From Stutzerimonas frequens (GTDB taxonomy: Bacteria > Pseudomonadota > Gammaproteobacteria > Pseudomonadales > Pseudomonadaceae), in the NCBI RefSeq assembly GCF_024448335.1, contig NZ_JAMOHM010000011.1, positions 62,001 through 126,000 on the forward strand: a DNA stretch of 64,000 nucleotides. Direction: 5' to 3'. The number at the start of each line of letters is the position of its first letter. Position 1 is the stretch's first letter. Below the pieces are notes generated by a model. The model did not search any database. It was not told the DNA's origin and saw nothing but the letters and a program-made list of their open reading frames with translations. A program made the translations under genes and the position numbers. Of the stretch, positions 25,678-35,063 are shown one piece after another.

Positions 25678-25910
25678 CGGTAGTGCTCCTGGGTTTCGTA
25701 GCCTGTCGGCCGAACACTGGAGGGCAGGCGGCGTGACGGGACCTGCCGGTTTTTGCGGCGGCCTGATGTGCGTTGTATCAGGCAAGCGCGTTAACGGCCA
25801 AATCGCCAATTTCGTGCAAGTCGGTGCTTCCTAGGTGTGGCGTCGCGGTGGCGCGTCACGCACGCGGTGGGCTATAGGATGACGACAAGCCCCCTGCTCC
25901 CGGAGACATC

Positions 25911-26750
25911 ATGCCCCGCCCCACCGTAAGCGATAAACGCGCGGCCTTCCGCGAGATGCACCATGCAGGGTGCTTCCTGCTGCCCAACCCGTGGGACGCC
26001 GGCAGTGCTCGCCTGCTCGAGCGCCTCGGCTACCGGGCCCTGGCGACCACCAGCGCAGGCTATGCTTGGTCTCAGGGCCAGGCGGACGGGCAACTGTCAC
26101 GCGACGACACCCTGGCGCACATGCGCTACATGGCGGCGATGAGCGACCTGCCGATCAACGCCGATTTCGAGAGCGGCTTCGGGGCCACGCCCGAGGCGGT
26201 CTTCGACAGTGTCAGCCTGGCGCTGGAGACCGGCGTGGCGGGCCTGTCCATCGAAGATTCGACCGGCGATCCCGCCCAGCCGGTGCGCGACAAGGCGCAG
26301 GCTGTCGAGCGCCTGCAGGCGGCGCGCGCCGCCATCGATGCCGGCGAGGGCGACACCCTGCTGGTGGGGCGTGCGGAAAATTACTTCGTCGGCCGCCCCG
26401 ATCTGGACGACACGGTCGAGCGCCTGCTCGCCTATTCGCAGGCCGGGGCCGACTGCCTGTACGCGCCGGGTCTGAGGACGCGGGAGGAAATTCAGACGGT
26501 CGTCCAGGCAATCGCGCCGAAGCCGGTGAACGTGCTGATCGGCTGGAACAGCGAGCTGACCGTCGAGGCGCTGGCCGAGCTTGGCGTCAGGCGCATCAGT
26601 GTCGGCGGTGCCCTGGCGCGCGCGGCCTGGGGCGGGTTCATCGATGCGGCGCGGAGGATGATCGAACAGGGGCGGTTCGATGGCTTCGGCGGCACGCCAT
26701 CTGGCGCGGAACTCAACGAACTGTTGCGCGCCACGGAACCGCCGCGCTGA
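25911..26750 (+). CDS. PEP mutase/isocitrate lyase-family enzyme
   Basis: The 279-residue TIM-barrel protein shows LPNPWDAGSARLLERLGYRALATTSAG at the N-terminus, the metal-binding NADFESGFG segment around residue 85 and VAGLSIEDST. These are the features of the ICL/PEPM superfamily (oxaloacetate decarboxylase, methylisocitrate lyase-like, PEP phosphonomutase). The usual lyase KKCGH loop is not present, so it is more like the small uncharacterised PEPM-like group. It is monocistronic and the substrate is unknown. Confidence 0.82.
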   Translation: MPRPTVSDKRAAFREMHHAGCFLLPNPWDAGSARLLERLGYRALATTSAGYAWSQGQADGQLSRDDTLAHMRYMAAMSDLPINADFESGFGATPEAVFDSVSLALETGVAGLSIEDSTGDPAQPVRDKAQAVERLQAARAAIDAGEGDTLLVGRAENYFVGRPDLDDTVERLLAYSQAGADCLYAPGLRTREEIQTVVQAIAPKPVNVLIGWNSELTVEALAELGVRRISVGGALARAAWGGFIDAARRMIEQGRFDGFGGTPSGAELNELLRATEPPR

Positions 26751-26834
26751 CCGGGCGTGCCGCGAACGTGGCAGAGAAGCAATATAGGCCGCGACCGGCC
26801 GCCGGCACGATGCCGGTGACCGGGCGTGAAGTGC

Positions 26835-27992
26835 TCAGTAGAGGCGCTTTTCGATATCGACATCCCTGAGCAGGATATCGCCGAACGTCGCCTCCCCTTC
26901 GCCATGCTGGAACAGACTGACCCCGATCAGCCAGACCCGCCGGATGCGTGCTGGCGGCTCGCCGCCGATGGCGGTGCGGTAGTGGTCCATTATGTTCTGC
27001 TCCTCGCTCAGCCACTGGCCGAGATCGGCGGTGCCCGAACGCACCACGACATGCGTCTCGCGGTCGTGCCAACCGGGCAGCGGGCAATGGAAGTGCGTGC
27101 CTTCGGGGAGATCCCGGCTCCAGTAGAAGGTGAGGTCGCGGCCGTTGTCGAACTCCACCGCGATGCTCAGGTAGTCGTGGGTGTGGATCTGGTCTTCGGC
27201 GACCGACGAGGGCAACCGGTCGACCTTCCACTTCCAGCTCAGCGTGGTGTGTGCGCTCAGCGGCAGGTCGGCGTCTTTCTGCAGGATGGAGACATCGTCA
27301 CGGGTATGCAGGCGGATGGCCCGTGTCGGCGCCCGACCCGCCTGGGCCGGCGTGACAGCGGAGAACACCGTGGACGGCCCCAGCTCCCAGAGTTCCTGCC
27401 AGCCACCGGGCAAGGGCGCACGCGGTGTACGCAGGCGCGCCAGCTCGCGGCTGGCCCAGTGCGCGTCGTCGCGACCGGCCGCGGCCTGGCCCAGCAGCGC
27501 GGCGACATCGGTGCCGGGCCGCCAGTGGATGATGCCGACATTGACGCCGCCGCCCTCGTCGGGGTTGAACGCGGGTGGCTCGCCACGGTAGCGGCCACTG
27601 GCATCGAGCCAACGGTCGCGCGGGTAGAGCTTGAGCTGCAGGGGGCCGTCCTGCTCCACCGTGAAGCTCTGAGTGTCGTGCAACGCGCGGAAGATCGGTC
27701 CCCGCTCGCCGATGCGCGCCCAGGTCGCCAGCTCCGCCGAATAACGGATGCCCAGCGCCCGGGAGACCTCCACGCCACCCTCGAGCACGAAGGTCAGCCG
27801 ATCGCCGGCCTTTACCTGCAGGCCGGTGTCCAGCCAGGCCCCGACACGCCAGGACAGGTACAGCGCGCGCAGCCCGAGCACCGCCTCGCCCGCCAGCGGC
27901 GCCGCGATGTCGGTGAGTTGGGCCTCGAATTGCGCCGGCGTCGACACAGAGCCGGTATTGGCGAGGGGCTCGAGCGGGATGGTGTTTGTCAT
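26835..27992 (-). CDS. DUF3047 domain protein
   Basis: The start at 27992 has GGAGGAAAAACA upstream. The 385-residue protein has a C-terminal DUF3047 domain with LSWKWKVDRLPSS, DDYLS-like HTHDYLSIAVEF and TFYWSRDLPEGTHFHCP segments. The N-terminal half is a beta-rich region that resembles carbohydrate-binding folds. No signal peptide is evident, which is unusual because many DUF3047 proteins are exported. It diverges from an AraC-family gene. The function is unknown. Confidence 0.72.
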   Translation of the reverse strand: MTNTIPLEPLANTGSVSTPAQFEAQLTDIAAPLAGEAVLGLRALYLSWRVGAWLDTGLQVKAGDRLTFVLEGGVEVSRALGIRYSAELATWARIGERGPIFRALHDTQSFTVEQDGPLQLKLYPRDRWLDASGRYRGEPPAFNPDEGGGVNVGIIHWRPGTDVAALLGQAAAGRDDAHWASRELARLRTPRAPLPGGWQELWELGPSTVFSAVTPAQAGRAPTRAIRLHTRDDVSILQKDADLPLSAHTTLSWKWKVDRLPSSVAEDQIHTHDYLSIAVEFDNGRDLTFYWSRDLPEGTHFHCPLPGWHDRETHVVVRSGTADLGQWLSEEQNIMDHYRTAIGGEPPARIRRVWLIGVSLFQHGEGEATFGDILLRDVDIEKRLY

Positions 27993-28118
27993 TGTTTTTC
28001 CTCCGTGCGGGTGCGGACGCCTGAGCCGGGCTTTCGGCGCCAAAGTACGATGTCCCGATGCTAGAGCCGGCTGCTAGCGTGAGGCTTGTAAAAACGAGCT
28101 GACTTGAGGAGCCCGGGC

Positions 28119-28862
28119 ATGCTGCCTTCGCACCTGCTGATGTGGCCGGACATGCTGCTGTACTTCGGCCCGCTGCGGCATCTGGACAGACGCGTCAACG
28201 GCGCCGCGGTGCTCATGGTCGGCCTCTATCGCCCGCTTGTGCTGCAACTGGCGGGCACCGCCCTGCCCTGCCAGGCCGTGGTGGTACCCGCCGGTGTGGC
28301 GCATGCGGTGGATGCACAGGGTGGCGTGCTGGCCAAGCTGTTCGTCGAGCGCGACAGCGAGTTATACGGGCGCTTCGTGCAACGCTTTGCCTGGCGCCCC
28401 GGGCAATGCGCGCTACCGCTGCACGATCCCGTGCTGATCGATACGCTGACCGCGCTCTACGAAGAGGCACCGAGCAAGGAGCAGACGCGGCAGACCCTGC
28501 TGGCGCTGATGCCCGCCGTGGACGATGCAACCGCCGCGGGCCGCCTGACGCCGGTGTTCGAGCTGTTGCGCCAGGAGGGCGACGTCAACCACGCGCTGGC
28601 GCAGGCCGCCTCGCTGGTGCACCTATCCCCCACGCGCATGGCGCACCTGTTCCGTGCCGAAACCGGCATGAGCTACCGCGGCTTCCGCATCTGGAAGCGC
28701 CTGCTGCTCGCCGCCGAGCACCTGCAGCGGACGGACTGCCTGACGCGGGCGGCCGTCGATGCGGGTTTCGCCGATGCCAGCCATTTCAGCAATTGCTACA
28801 AGCGCTATATCGGCGCCACCCCCGCGCAGGTCTTTCGCAGCCTGCAGCGATTCGAGCGCTGA
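28119..28862 (+). CDS. AraC-family transcriptional regulator
   Basis: The ATG at 28119 has GAGGAG seven bases upstream; a TTG fifteen bases earlier is less likely. The 247-residue protein has a cupin-like sensing half and a C-terminal AraC DNA-binding domain with two helix-turn-helix units: ALAQAASLVHLSPTRMAHLFRAETG and AVDAGFADASHFSNCYKRYIGATPAQ. It is divergent from the DUF3047 gene, which it may control. Confidence 0.86.
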   Translation: MLPSHLLMWPDMLLYFGPLRHLDRRVNGAAVLMVGLYRPLVLQLAGTALPCQAVVVPAGVAHAVDAQGGVLAKLFVERDSELYGRFVQRFAWRPGQCALPLHDPVLIDTLTALYEEAPSKEQTRQTLLALMPAVDDATAAGRLTPVFELLRQEGDVNHALAQAASLVHLSPTRMAHLFRAETGMSYRGFRIWKRLLLAAEHLQRTDCLTRAAVDAGFADASHFSNCYKRYIGATPAQVFRSLQRFER

Positions 28863-29092
28863 CTGTCGCGGGGAGCGCCTGGACGCAGCTTGCTATCGCT
28901 GACGGCCGATGACCGATACCATGCCGCGGGCGTGACGACCCGACGGTTCGTTGGAACGCTCTCGCTTGCTTGCAGTCCGCTCAAAGACAGATGCGTAGCG
29001 CGCTGTCCGCTTGTGGGCAGCCGCGTTGCTTCGCTCGGCCGATCAGGAGGGATGCTGATCGGACTACCCCATCAGCAAGGCGCAATAACGAC

Positions 29093-29251
29093 ATGGCAGG
29101 CGGAACCGCGGAAGCAAAACGCATCCTTCTCGGCATGCGCGACAGTGCGGAACGACGCGAACTCGCCACCTGGCTGACGGTCGAGGGCTACCACGTCGGC
29201 CACTGCACCGACCAGGCGGGCCTGGCACAGCGGGTCGACGCGACGGTATAG
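29093..29251 (+). pseudogene. Detached N-terminus of the hybrid histidine kinase, ended by an in-frame TAG
   Basis: The frame from ATG 29093 encodes the start of a receiver-like domain (KRILLGMRDSAERRELATWL...), ends at TAG 29249-29251 and continues without a frame change into the kinase gene. The residues on both sides of the TAG fit one alpha/beta receiver-type fold (strand VDATV, stop, strand VVILADEL). A single nonsense change in a codon such as CAG, TGG or AAG, or a sequencing error, explains this best. Confidence 0.65.
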
Positions 29252-31180
29252 GTGGTGATACTCGCCGACGAGCTGGCAGCGGGGCCATTGGATGAGGTGA
29301 ACGCCGCGCTCGAGAGGCTGCCAGCCGGCAGTGCCATCCCGTTCATTCTCCTGAGTCGCGACGCCGAACCCCATGCTGCGTTGAAAGCCCGCCTGCCGTC
29401 GACGATCAACGACTTCGTGATCCTCGGCGAGCCTGTAGGGCCGGCCACCTTGCTGAGTTGCCTGACCACGTGCATGCGCCTGCGCCAGCATCAGCGCGCG
29501 CACCACGCGGAAGCCACCGAGCGAGCCGACCAGCGAACCCGCTTCGAGCGACTGATCGAGAACCTTCCGATCGGCGTCTGCTTCATCGATGCCGACGGCA
29601 ATACGCTGCTCAGCAACCCCAAGTACGACGAGTACGTGCCCAATCGAAAGATTCCTTCGACGGCGCCCGAGCGGGCACGGCGCTGGGTCGGCCTGGACAG
29701 CCATGGGCAGGTGATACCGCCGAGCCAATACGTCGGTGCCCGCGCCCTGCGCGGCGAGCAGGTCGACGGCCAGGACTATCGCTACTACCCCGAGGAATGT
29801 GGCGAACGCTGGCTGCGCCTGAGCGGCGTGCCGCTCTACGACCACGCCGAGCAACCGATGGGCGCGGCCGTGGTGATCATCGACGTCGACGCCGAGCGAC
29901 GCAACGAGGTGATGCTGCGCCAGTTCAATCATGCGCTGGAGCGCGAGGTCGAGTTGCGCACCCAGGCCTTGCAGAGGGCGCTCGACCAGCTGACCGTCGA
30001 GGTTCAGGAACGCAGCCGTGCCGAGGAGCAGCTGCGCCACTCACAGAAGATGGATGCAGTCGGCCAGCTCACCGGTGGTATCGCCCACGACTTCAACAAC
30101 ATGCTGACCGGCATCATCGGCGCGCTGGACATGATCCGTCTGCGCGCGGCCTCCGGACGCTACAACGACCTGCCGCGCTATCTGGACGCGGCGCATGGCT
30201 CGGCGCAGCGCGCCGCCTCGCTGACCCAGCGCCTGCTGGCCTTTTCCCGCCGCCAGCCACTGCAGACCCGGCCGACCGCAGTCAATTCGCTGATCCGCTC
30301 GCTGGCCGAGCTGCTGCAGCGCAGCCTGGGCGAGACCATCCGCTTCGAACTGGCCCTCGAAGACACCGCCGGGCTCGCCCTGGTCGACCCCAGCCAGATG
30401 GAAAATGCCCTGCTCAATCTGGCGCTCAACGCCCGCGATGCGATGCCGGACGGCGGCACCTTGCGCATCGAGACGCAGCGCCTGGCGTTGCAAGCGGAGC
30501 AGGCCACCCGCCACGGCGTGCCGACTGGCGAGTATCTTTGCGTGCGGGTGATCGATAGCGGCGTCGGCATTCCCGCGGCACTGGTGGACAAGGTGTTCGA
30601 ACCGTTCTTCACCACCAAACCCCTCGGCGAAGGCACCGGGCTCGGCCTGTCGATGGTCTACGGCTTCGTCCGCCAGAGCGGCGGTTTCATCTCCATCGAT
30701 ACCTGTCAGGGCGAAGGGACCCGCGTCGCGCTGCACATACCGGCGGCATCGGCCGACGCACAGGAGGAGTCGACTGCGGTTCCGATCCGCGTGCCCGGCG
30801 CAGGTGGCGGGCGCAAGGTTCTGCTGGTCGAGGATGACAACGCGGTGCGCCCGTTGCTGCAGAGCGCACTCGAGGACTTCGGCTATCACGTGCATGTGGC
30901 GGCCGACAGTCAGCGCGCCCTGGAGCTCGCCGCGGAACTCGACTCGCTCGACCTGCTGCTGACCGATGTCGGCCTGCCGGGGCTCAACGGCCGCCAGCTT
31001 GCCGAAATGCTTCAGCAGCGGCGCCCGGGCCTACCGGTGGTGCTGATCACCGGCTATGCCGAACAGGCCGCGACCCGCCTCGATTGCCTGGCTCCCGGCA
31101 TGCGCCTGATGACCAAACCCTTCACCCTCGAACTGCTGGCCGAAACCGTCACCGACGCGCTTGCCGCACCGGTTGACTGA
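29252..31180 (+). CDS. Hybrid histidine kinase (receiver-like/PAS/HisKA/HATPase/receiver)
   Basis: This open part encodes 642 residues: the rest of a degenerate N-terminal receiver, a PAS sensor ([21 protein letters not shown] and FDGQ-like [10 protein letters not shown]), a helix, the H-box [15 protein letters not shown], an ATPase domain with [14 protein letters not shown] and [14 protein letters not shown], and a C-terminal receiver with LLVEDD and the phospho-acceptor [15 protein letters not shown] at 29252 could restart translation but has no clear ribosome site, so expression may be lost. The architecture resembles the kinase at 35050, which is probably a paralogue. Confidence 0.75.
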   Translation: MVILADELAAGPLDEVNAALERLPAGSAIPFILLSRDAEPHAALKARLPSTINDFVILGEPVGPATLLSCLTTCMRLRQHQRAHHAEATERADQRTRFERLIENLPIGVCFIDADGNTLLSNPKYDEYVPNRKIPSTAPERARRWVGLDSHGQVIPPSQYVGARALRGEQVDGQDYRYYPEECGERWLRLSGVPLYDHAEQPMGAAVVIIDVDAERRNEVMLRQFNHALEREVELRTQALQRALDQLTVEVQERSRAEEQLRHSQKMDAVGQLTGGIAHDFNNMLTGIIGALDMIRLRAASGRYNDLPRYLDAAHGSAQRAASLTQRLLAFSRRQPLQTRPTAVNSLIRSLAELLQRSLGETIRFELALEDTAGLALVDPSQMENALLNLALNARDAMPDGGTLRIETQRLALQAEQATRHGVPTGEYLCVRVIDSGVGIPAALVDKVFEPFFTTKPLGEGTGLGLSMVYGFVRQSGGFISIDTCQGEGTRVALHIPAASADAQEESTAVPIRVPGAGGGRKVLLVEDDNAVRPLLQSALEDFGYHVHVAADSQRALELAAELDSLDLLLTDVGLPGLNGRQLAEMLQQRRPGLPVVLITGYAEQAATRLDCLAPGMRLMTKPFTLELLAETVTDALAAPVD

Positions 31181-31186
31181 GGGCCG

Positions 31187-31888
31187 TTACCACGGCAACT
31201 CCGCCCCGCTGTAGGCATGGAACCCTCCACTCGCCTCCGGCCCCAGGCTGTCGATGACCCGCAGCAGATCCTGCGCGGCATCGGCCGCCGGCCGGCCGAT
31301 CTCGGCGCCACGGAATGGCTGTGAAAGCCGCGAGTTCACCGTGCCCGGGTGCAGCGCCAGCAGCACGGCATTCGGCTGGTTGCGGCGCACTTCGATGGAA
31401 GCGGTCTTGATCAGCATGTTCAGCGCGGCCTTGGAGGCGCGGTAGCTGTACCAGCCGCCGAGGCGGTTGTCGCCAATGCTGCCGACCTTGGCCGAGAGCA
31501 TGGCGAGCACGCCGCGCTGGCGGTCGAGCAGCCCGCTGAAGTGGCGCAGCAGCAGCGCCGGGCCGAAGGTGTTGATCTGGAAGATGGCGAGCAGCTGCGC
31601 CTGGTTGATGTCAGCGAGGCGTTTTTCCGGCATGAACTCGGCGCCATGCAGCACGCCGGCGGCGTTGATGATCAGGTGAAACGGCCCCTGCCCCGCCACC
31701 GCGTTCGCGGCCTGTTCGATGCTGGCGGGATCGGCAAGATCAAGCGCCGGCTCGGACGAGCGACTAAGGGCGATGACCGATGCGCAGTGCGGATCGCTGC
31801 GCAAGGCATCGACCAGTGCGGCACCGATGCCTCCGGAAGCACCGATTACCAGCGCACGGAACCCTTCGGGAAATGACTGCAGCGGCAT
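31187..31888 (-). CDS. Short-chain dehydrogenase/reductase (CsgA-like)
   Basis: The start at 31888 has GGAGAACGTC upstream; an upstream in-frame ATG does not. The 233-residue protein shows GASGGIGAAL at the NAD(P) site, DLADPASIE, INAAGVLHG and the YSYRASKAAL active site. This matches the short CsgA/sniffer-like SDRs. It lies 16 bases from the next minus-strand gene (UbiB-like) and is probably co-transcribed with it. The substrate is unknown. Confidence 0.85.
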   Translation of the reverse strand: MPLQSFPEGFRALVIGASGGIGAALVDALRSDPHCASVIALSRSSEPALDLADPASIEQAANAVAGQGPFHLIINAAGVLHGAEFMPEKRLADINQAQLLAIFQINTFGPALLLRHFSGLLDRQRGVLAMLSAKVGSIGDNRLGGWYSYRASKAALNMLIKTASIEVRRNQPNAVLLALHPGTVNSRLSQPFRGAEIGRPAADAAQDLLRVIDSLGPEASGGFHAYSGAELPW

Positions 31889-31904
31889 GACGTTCTCCAG
31901 TGGT

Positions 31905-33212
31905 TCAGGGGCGAGCGGTAACGGCACCGCCCCGCCAACGCTCGATATGCTCGGCGAGCAGGTCGGCGATAGGCAGGCAGGCGCCGAGCCGGTAGAGGTT
32001 CCAGTAGTGGCCTTCCAGGGTGCGATTGATCAGCAGCGTACCGGAGGCTGGTTGCAGGCTGCCCAGTGCCGACATCAGCAAGGGGAACAGCTCGGACAGC
32101 TGCTGGTGCAGCGCCGCTCCGCGGAAGTCCCACTGCGCGCCAGGCTGCAACAGTGGATGCAGCATCAGGTGGATACGCCGGTACAGCCCATGCGGCGGCA
32201 TGCTGCCAGGCTGGCGCCCGCCGAGCATCTGGAAGCCGGCCTCCAGCGCCTCGCTGGAAGTGCCGCGCAGCGCCTCGAAGATCTGCACGTAACCGGCCAG
32301 CAGGCGCGGCTCCAGACGCAGCACGCTGCCGAAATCGTAGACCACCAGTTCGCCCTGCTCGGTCCAGGCCAGATTGCCCGGATGCGGATCGGTGTGCAGC
32401 CGCTGCAAGCCGAACGCCTGCTCGGCGAGCCACTGGCAGAGGTTTTCGGCCAGGCGCTGGCGGATTTCGACCGGTGCGAGCTCGACCTCGGCCATGGAAC
32501 GGGCCGGACGATCTTCCAACACCAGCACGCCGGGGCGGCAGAGCTCGCTGGCGGCAAAGGGAATGCCGAGGCCGGGCCAGTCGCCGAAGTGCGCGCGGAA
32601 GGCTTCAAGGTGGTCGCGTTCGGCGGCGTAGTCCAGCTCTTCATCGATTGCCCGCCGCAGCTCGGTGTAGACCGCCTCCAGCCGCGCCGCTGGCGTGCCG
32701 AACAGCCGCCCGAGCGGCATCAGCCGACGCAGTTGGCGCAGGTCCGCTTCGCAGATCGCGTGGATGCTGGGGTACTGGATCTTCATGATCAGCGCCCTGC
32801 CCTGACGATCCTGGGCGCGATGGACCTGGCCCAACGAGGCGGCCGCGGCGGGCGCAGGTTCGATGGTATCGAACAGCTCGTAGAGCTGGCCGTCGTACAG
32901 CCGCTGCAGGTTGGCTTCCAGCTCCGCGAACGGCAGCGACGGCACCTGATTCTGCAAACGGGCCAGCGCCGCGCTGATCGGATCGGGCAACAGGTCCTGC
33001 CATTGCGAGGCCTGCTGGCCGAGCTTGAGCACCGGTCCTTTCATCTGCCCGAGTGCATCACCCAGCAGCTCGCCCACCGGTTGCCAATCGATGCGCGCCT
33101 TGCCTGGCGTGACGCGTTGCACCAGCAGGTTGCCGGCGATCCGTGCACCAGTGCCGCCCAGTTGCAGAAAGCGGCCCAGCGCCGAAGCCGAGGGACGAGA
33201 GAATCGAGGCAT
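31905..33212 (-). CDS. ABC1/UbiB-family atypical kinase
   Basis: The start at 33212 gives 435 residues; the longer open frame to 33797 overlaps the divergent kaiC gene. Family hallmarks are the KxGQ motif (GPVLKLGQQAS), an AAASLGQVHRA loop in place of the usual P-loop, IMKIQYPSI with the ATP-binding lysine, HTDPHPGNLAW and VYDFGSVLRL (DFG-like). Such proteins act in ubiquinone synthesis or lipid metabolism as ATPases. This one is shorter than UbiB and lacks obvious C-terminal membrane helices, so a role as an accessory paralogue is more likely. Confidence 0.85.
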   Translation of the reverse strand: MPRFSRPSASALGRFLQLGGTGARIAGNLLVQRVTPGKARIDWQPVGELLGDALGQMKGPVLKLGQQASQWQDLLPDPISAALARLQNQVPSLPFAELEANLQRLYDGQLYELFDTIEPAPAAAASLGQVHRAQDRQGRALIMKIQYPSIHAICEADLRQLRRLMPLGRLFGTPAARLEAVYTELRRAIDEELDYAAERDHLEAFRAHFGDWPGLGIPFAASELCRPGVLVLEDRPARSMAEVELAPVEIRQRLAENLCQWLAEQAFGLQRLHTDPHPGNLAWTEQGELVVYDFGSVLRLEPRLLAGYVQIFEALRGTSSEALEAGFQMLGGRQPGSMPPHGLYRRIHLMLHPLLQPGAQWDFRGAALHQQLSELFPLLMSALGSLQPASGTLLINRTLEGHYWNLYRLGACLPIADLLAEHIERWRGGAVTARP

Positions 33213-33368
33213 GCAAGCGACCTGCGAAGGCAAAGGCTGATCATGGGCCAGCCCGGCGGGTGTTCCAAGGCGCAATGGTTGCAGTCTGTTGCGCCCGCCG
33301 CAGCTAGCGCCAAAGCGCAGCTCGGCGTAATGCGTGGAACGAGCCCGCAAACGGCGAGTCGGAACACT

Positions 33369-33408
33369 GACTGCATTCAGCGCACGTCGACTGCATTCAG
33401 CGCACGTC
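33369..33408. repeat. Perfect 20-bp tandem duplication
   Basis: The unit GACTGCATTCAGCGCACGTC occurs twice head to tail (33369-33388 and 33389-33408) in the UbiB-kaiC intergenic region, directly next to the riboswitch-like hairpin. It looks like a recent slippage duplication. Confidence 0.85.
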
Positions 33409-33488
33409 TCTGCGGCGGTGCCTGAGAGGTTTCGCCCATATGCCCACCCGGTGAAAACGGGTGGTTTCTCCGGGCTTGGCCCGAGACG
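33405..33488 (-). promoter_or_regulatory. Glycine-aptamer-like structured RNA element
   Basis: Read on the minus strand, CGTCTC at the start pairs with GAGACG at the end to form a closing stem. Inside are GGAGA, a hairpin CCACCCG/CGGGTGG, then GGGCGAAAC and CTCTCAGGC. The GGAGA...GCGAA...CTCTCAGGC order is that of glycine riboswitch aptamers, although the middle CCGAAGG segment is degenerate. The element lies about 190 bases upstream of the UbiB-like gene on that strand. The reverse reading towards kaiC folds too, so orientation is not certain. Confidence 0.4.
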
Positions 33489-33539
33489 TTTTCTGGAGCA
33501 AGGACTATGCACGCAGCGGAGCCTGCGTAAGGAGCACGA

Positions 33540-35063
33540 ATGAATGATGCCGATCGCCCGAACAGCGGCCAGAGGGAGGAAGTGCCACGCATCTCCACGG
33601 GCAGCGAAGGGCTGGACGATATCCTTGGCGGCGGGCTCGACCCCGACCGCATGTACCTCTACGAAGGCAGCCCCGGCGCCGGCAAGACTACCCTTGCCCT
33701 GCAGTTCCTGCTCGAAGGCGCGCGCCAAGGCGAGCGGGTGCTGTACGTGACCCTGTCGGAAACCCAGGCCGAACTGGAGCTGATCGCCAAGCGGCACGGC
33801 TGGTCACTGGATGGTATTGATGTGTTCGAACTGGTCACACCTGAAGCCAGTCTCGACCCGGAACTGGAGCTGACGGTGCTGCACCCGGCCGAGATCGAGC
33901 TGGGCGAAACCACCCGCCAGCTGTTCGACCGTGTCAGCCAGACCAACCCGAGCCGAGTGGTCTTCGACAGCCTCTCGGAGATGCGCCTGCTCGCACAGAG
34001 CCCATTGCGCTACCGGCGCCAGGTGCTGGCGCTCAAGCACTTCTTCGTCACTGGCCACTGCACGGTGATCCTGCTCGACGACCAGACCTCGGAAGGCGGC
34101 AACCTCCAGCTGCACTCGATCTGCCATGGCGTGGTGATGCTCGAACAGCAATCCATCGATTACGGCGCCGAACGCAGGCGCCTACGAGTAGTAAAGATGC
34201 GCGGCATTCAGTTCCGCGGCGGCTACCACGACTTCGTGATTCGCAAGGGCGGCCTGCAGATATTCCCGCGGCTAGTTGCTGCCGAACATCATTCAGTCTT
34301 CACCAGCAGCTTGGCCTCCTCCGGCAATGAAATGCTGGACAAGATGCTGGGCGGTGGACTTGAGCGCGGCACCAACGCACTACTGGTAGGCACTGCCGGG
34401 GTGGGCAAATCGTCACTGGCGCTCAGCTACGCGGTGACGGCATGCAAGCGCGGAGAAAAAACGTCATTTTTCGTATTCGACGAGAACACCGGCACGCTGC
34501 TCGCCCGCGCTCGCGCGTTGGGGTTGCCACTCGAACCCTGGATCGATCAGGGATTGCTGCATCTGCAGCAGATCGACCCAGCGGAGCTGTCGCCAGGTGA
34601 GTTCGCCTCCACTGTGCGCTGCAGCGTCGAACAGGACGGCGCGCGCCTGATCATCGTCGACAGCCTCAACGGCTACATGCATGCGATGCCCGACGGCAAG
34701 TTCCTGATCCTGCAGATGCACGAGCTGCTGAGCTACCTGGGTCAGAAAGGCGTGGTCAGCATTCTGGTGCTGGCACAGCAAGGGGTGATCAACCCTGCCG
34801 ACACGCCCGTCGATATCAGCTATCTCAGCGATGCGCTGATCATGCAGCGCTATTTCGAGCACGAAGGCACCATTCGCCGCGCGTTGTCGGTGGTGAAGAA
34901 ACGCAGCGGATGGCACGAAAACACCGTGCGTGAATTTCGCCTCAGTGCCGACGGGATACAGGTCGGCCCGCCACTGAGCGGTCTGGATGGCATACTTTCC
35001 AGCGCCCCGCAGTACACCGGTGACCCCGCTAGACTACTTCCGGACGAGCATGACTACGCCTGA
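33540..35063 (+). CDS. kaiC: KaiC-like double-domain RecA ATPase
   Basis: The 507-residue protein has two KaiC domains. CI has Walker A GSPGAGKTT (43-51) and a catalytic region TLSETQ. CII has GTAGVGKSS (284-292) and FDEN at 313-316. The C-terminal segment ALSVVKKRSGWHENTVREF matches the KaiC CII end. At the phosphorylation loop the expected Ser-Thr pair aligns with Ser427-Tyr428 in DTPVDISYLSD, with Thr422 at the third site. There is no kaiA or kaiB in the window. Its stop overlaps the following histidine kinase start by 14 bases, so the two are expressed together. A stress- or light-linked signalling role is more likely than a true clock. Confidence 0.88.
   Translation: MNDADRPNSGQREEVPRISTGSEGLDDILGGGLDPDRMYLYEGSPGAGKTTLALQFLLEGARQGERVLYVTLSETQAELELIAKRHGWSLDGIDVFELVTPEASLDPELELTVLHPAEIELGETTRQLFDRVSQTNPSRVVFDSLSEMRLLAQSPLRYRRQVLALKHFFVTGHCTVILLDDQTSEGGNLQLHSICHGVVMLEQQSIDYGAERRRLRVVKMRGIQFRGGYHDFVIRKGGLQIFPRLVAAEHHSVFTSSLASSGNEMLDKMLGGGLERGTNALLVGTAGVGKSSLALSYAVTACKRGEKTSFFVFDENTGTLLARARALGLPLEPWIDQGLLHLQQIDPAELSPGEFASTVRCSVEQDGARLIIVDSLNGYMHAMPDGKFLILQMHELLSYLGQKGVVSILVLAQQGVINPADTPVDISYLSDALIMQRYFEHEGTIRRALSVVKKRSGWHENTVREFRLSADGIQVGPPLSGLDGILSSAPQYTGDPARLLPDEHDYA

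Noticed and set aside
33540..33797. N-terminal extension of the UbiB-like gene across kaiC to 33797
   Set aside because: The extra 195 codons overlap kaiC antisense and lack family similarity; the start at 33212 matches the family length.
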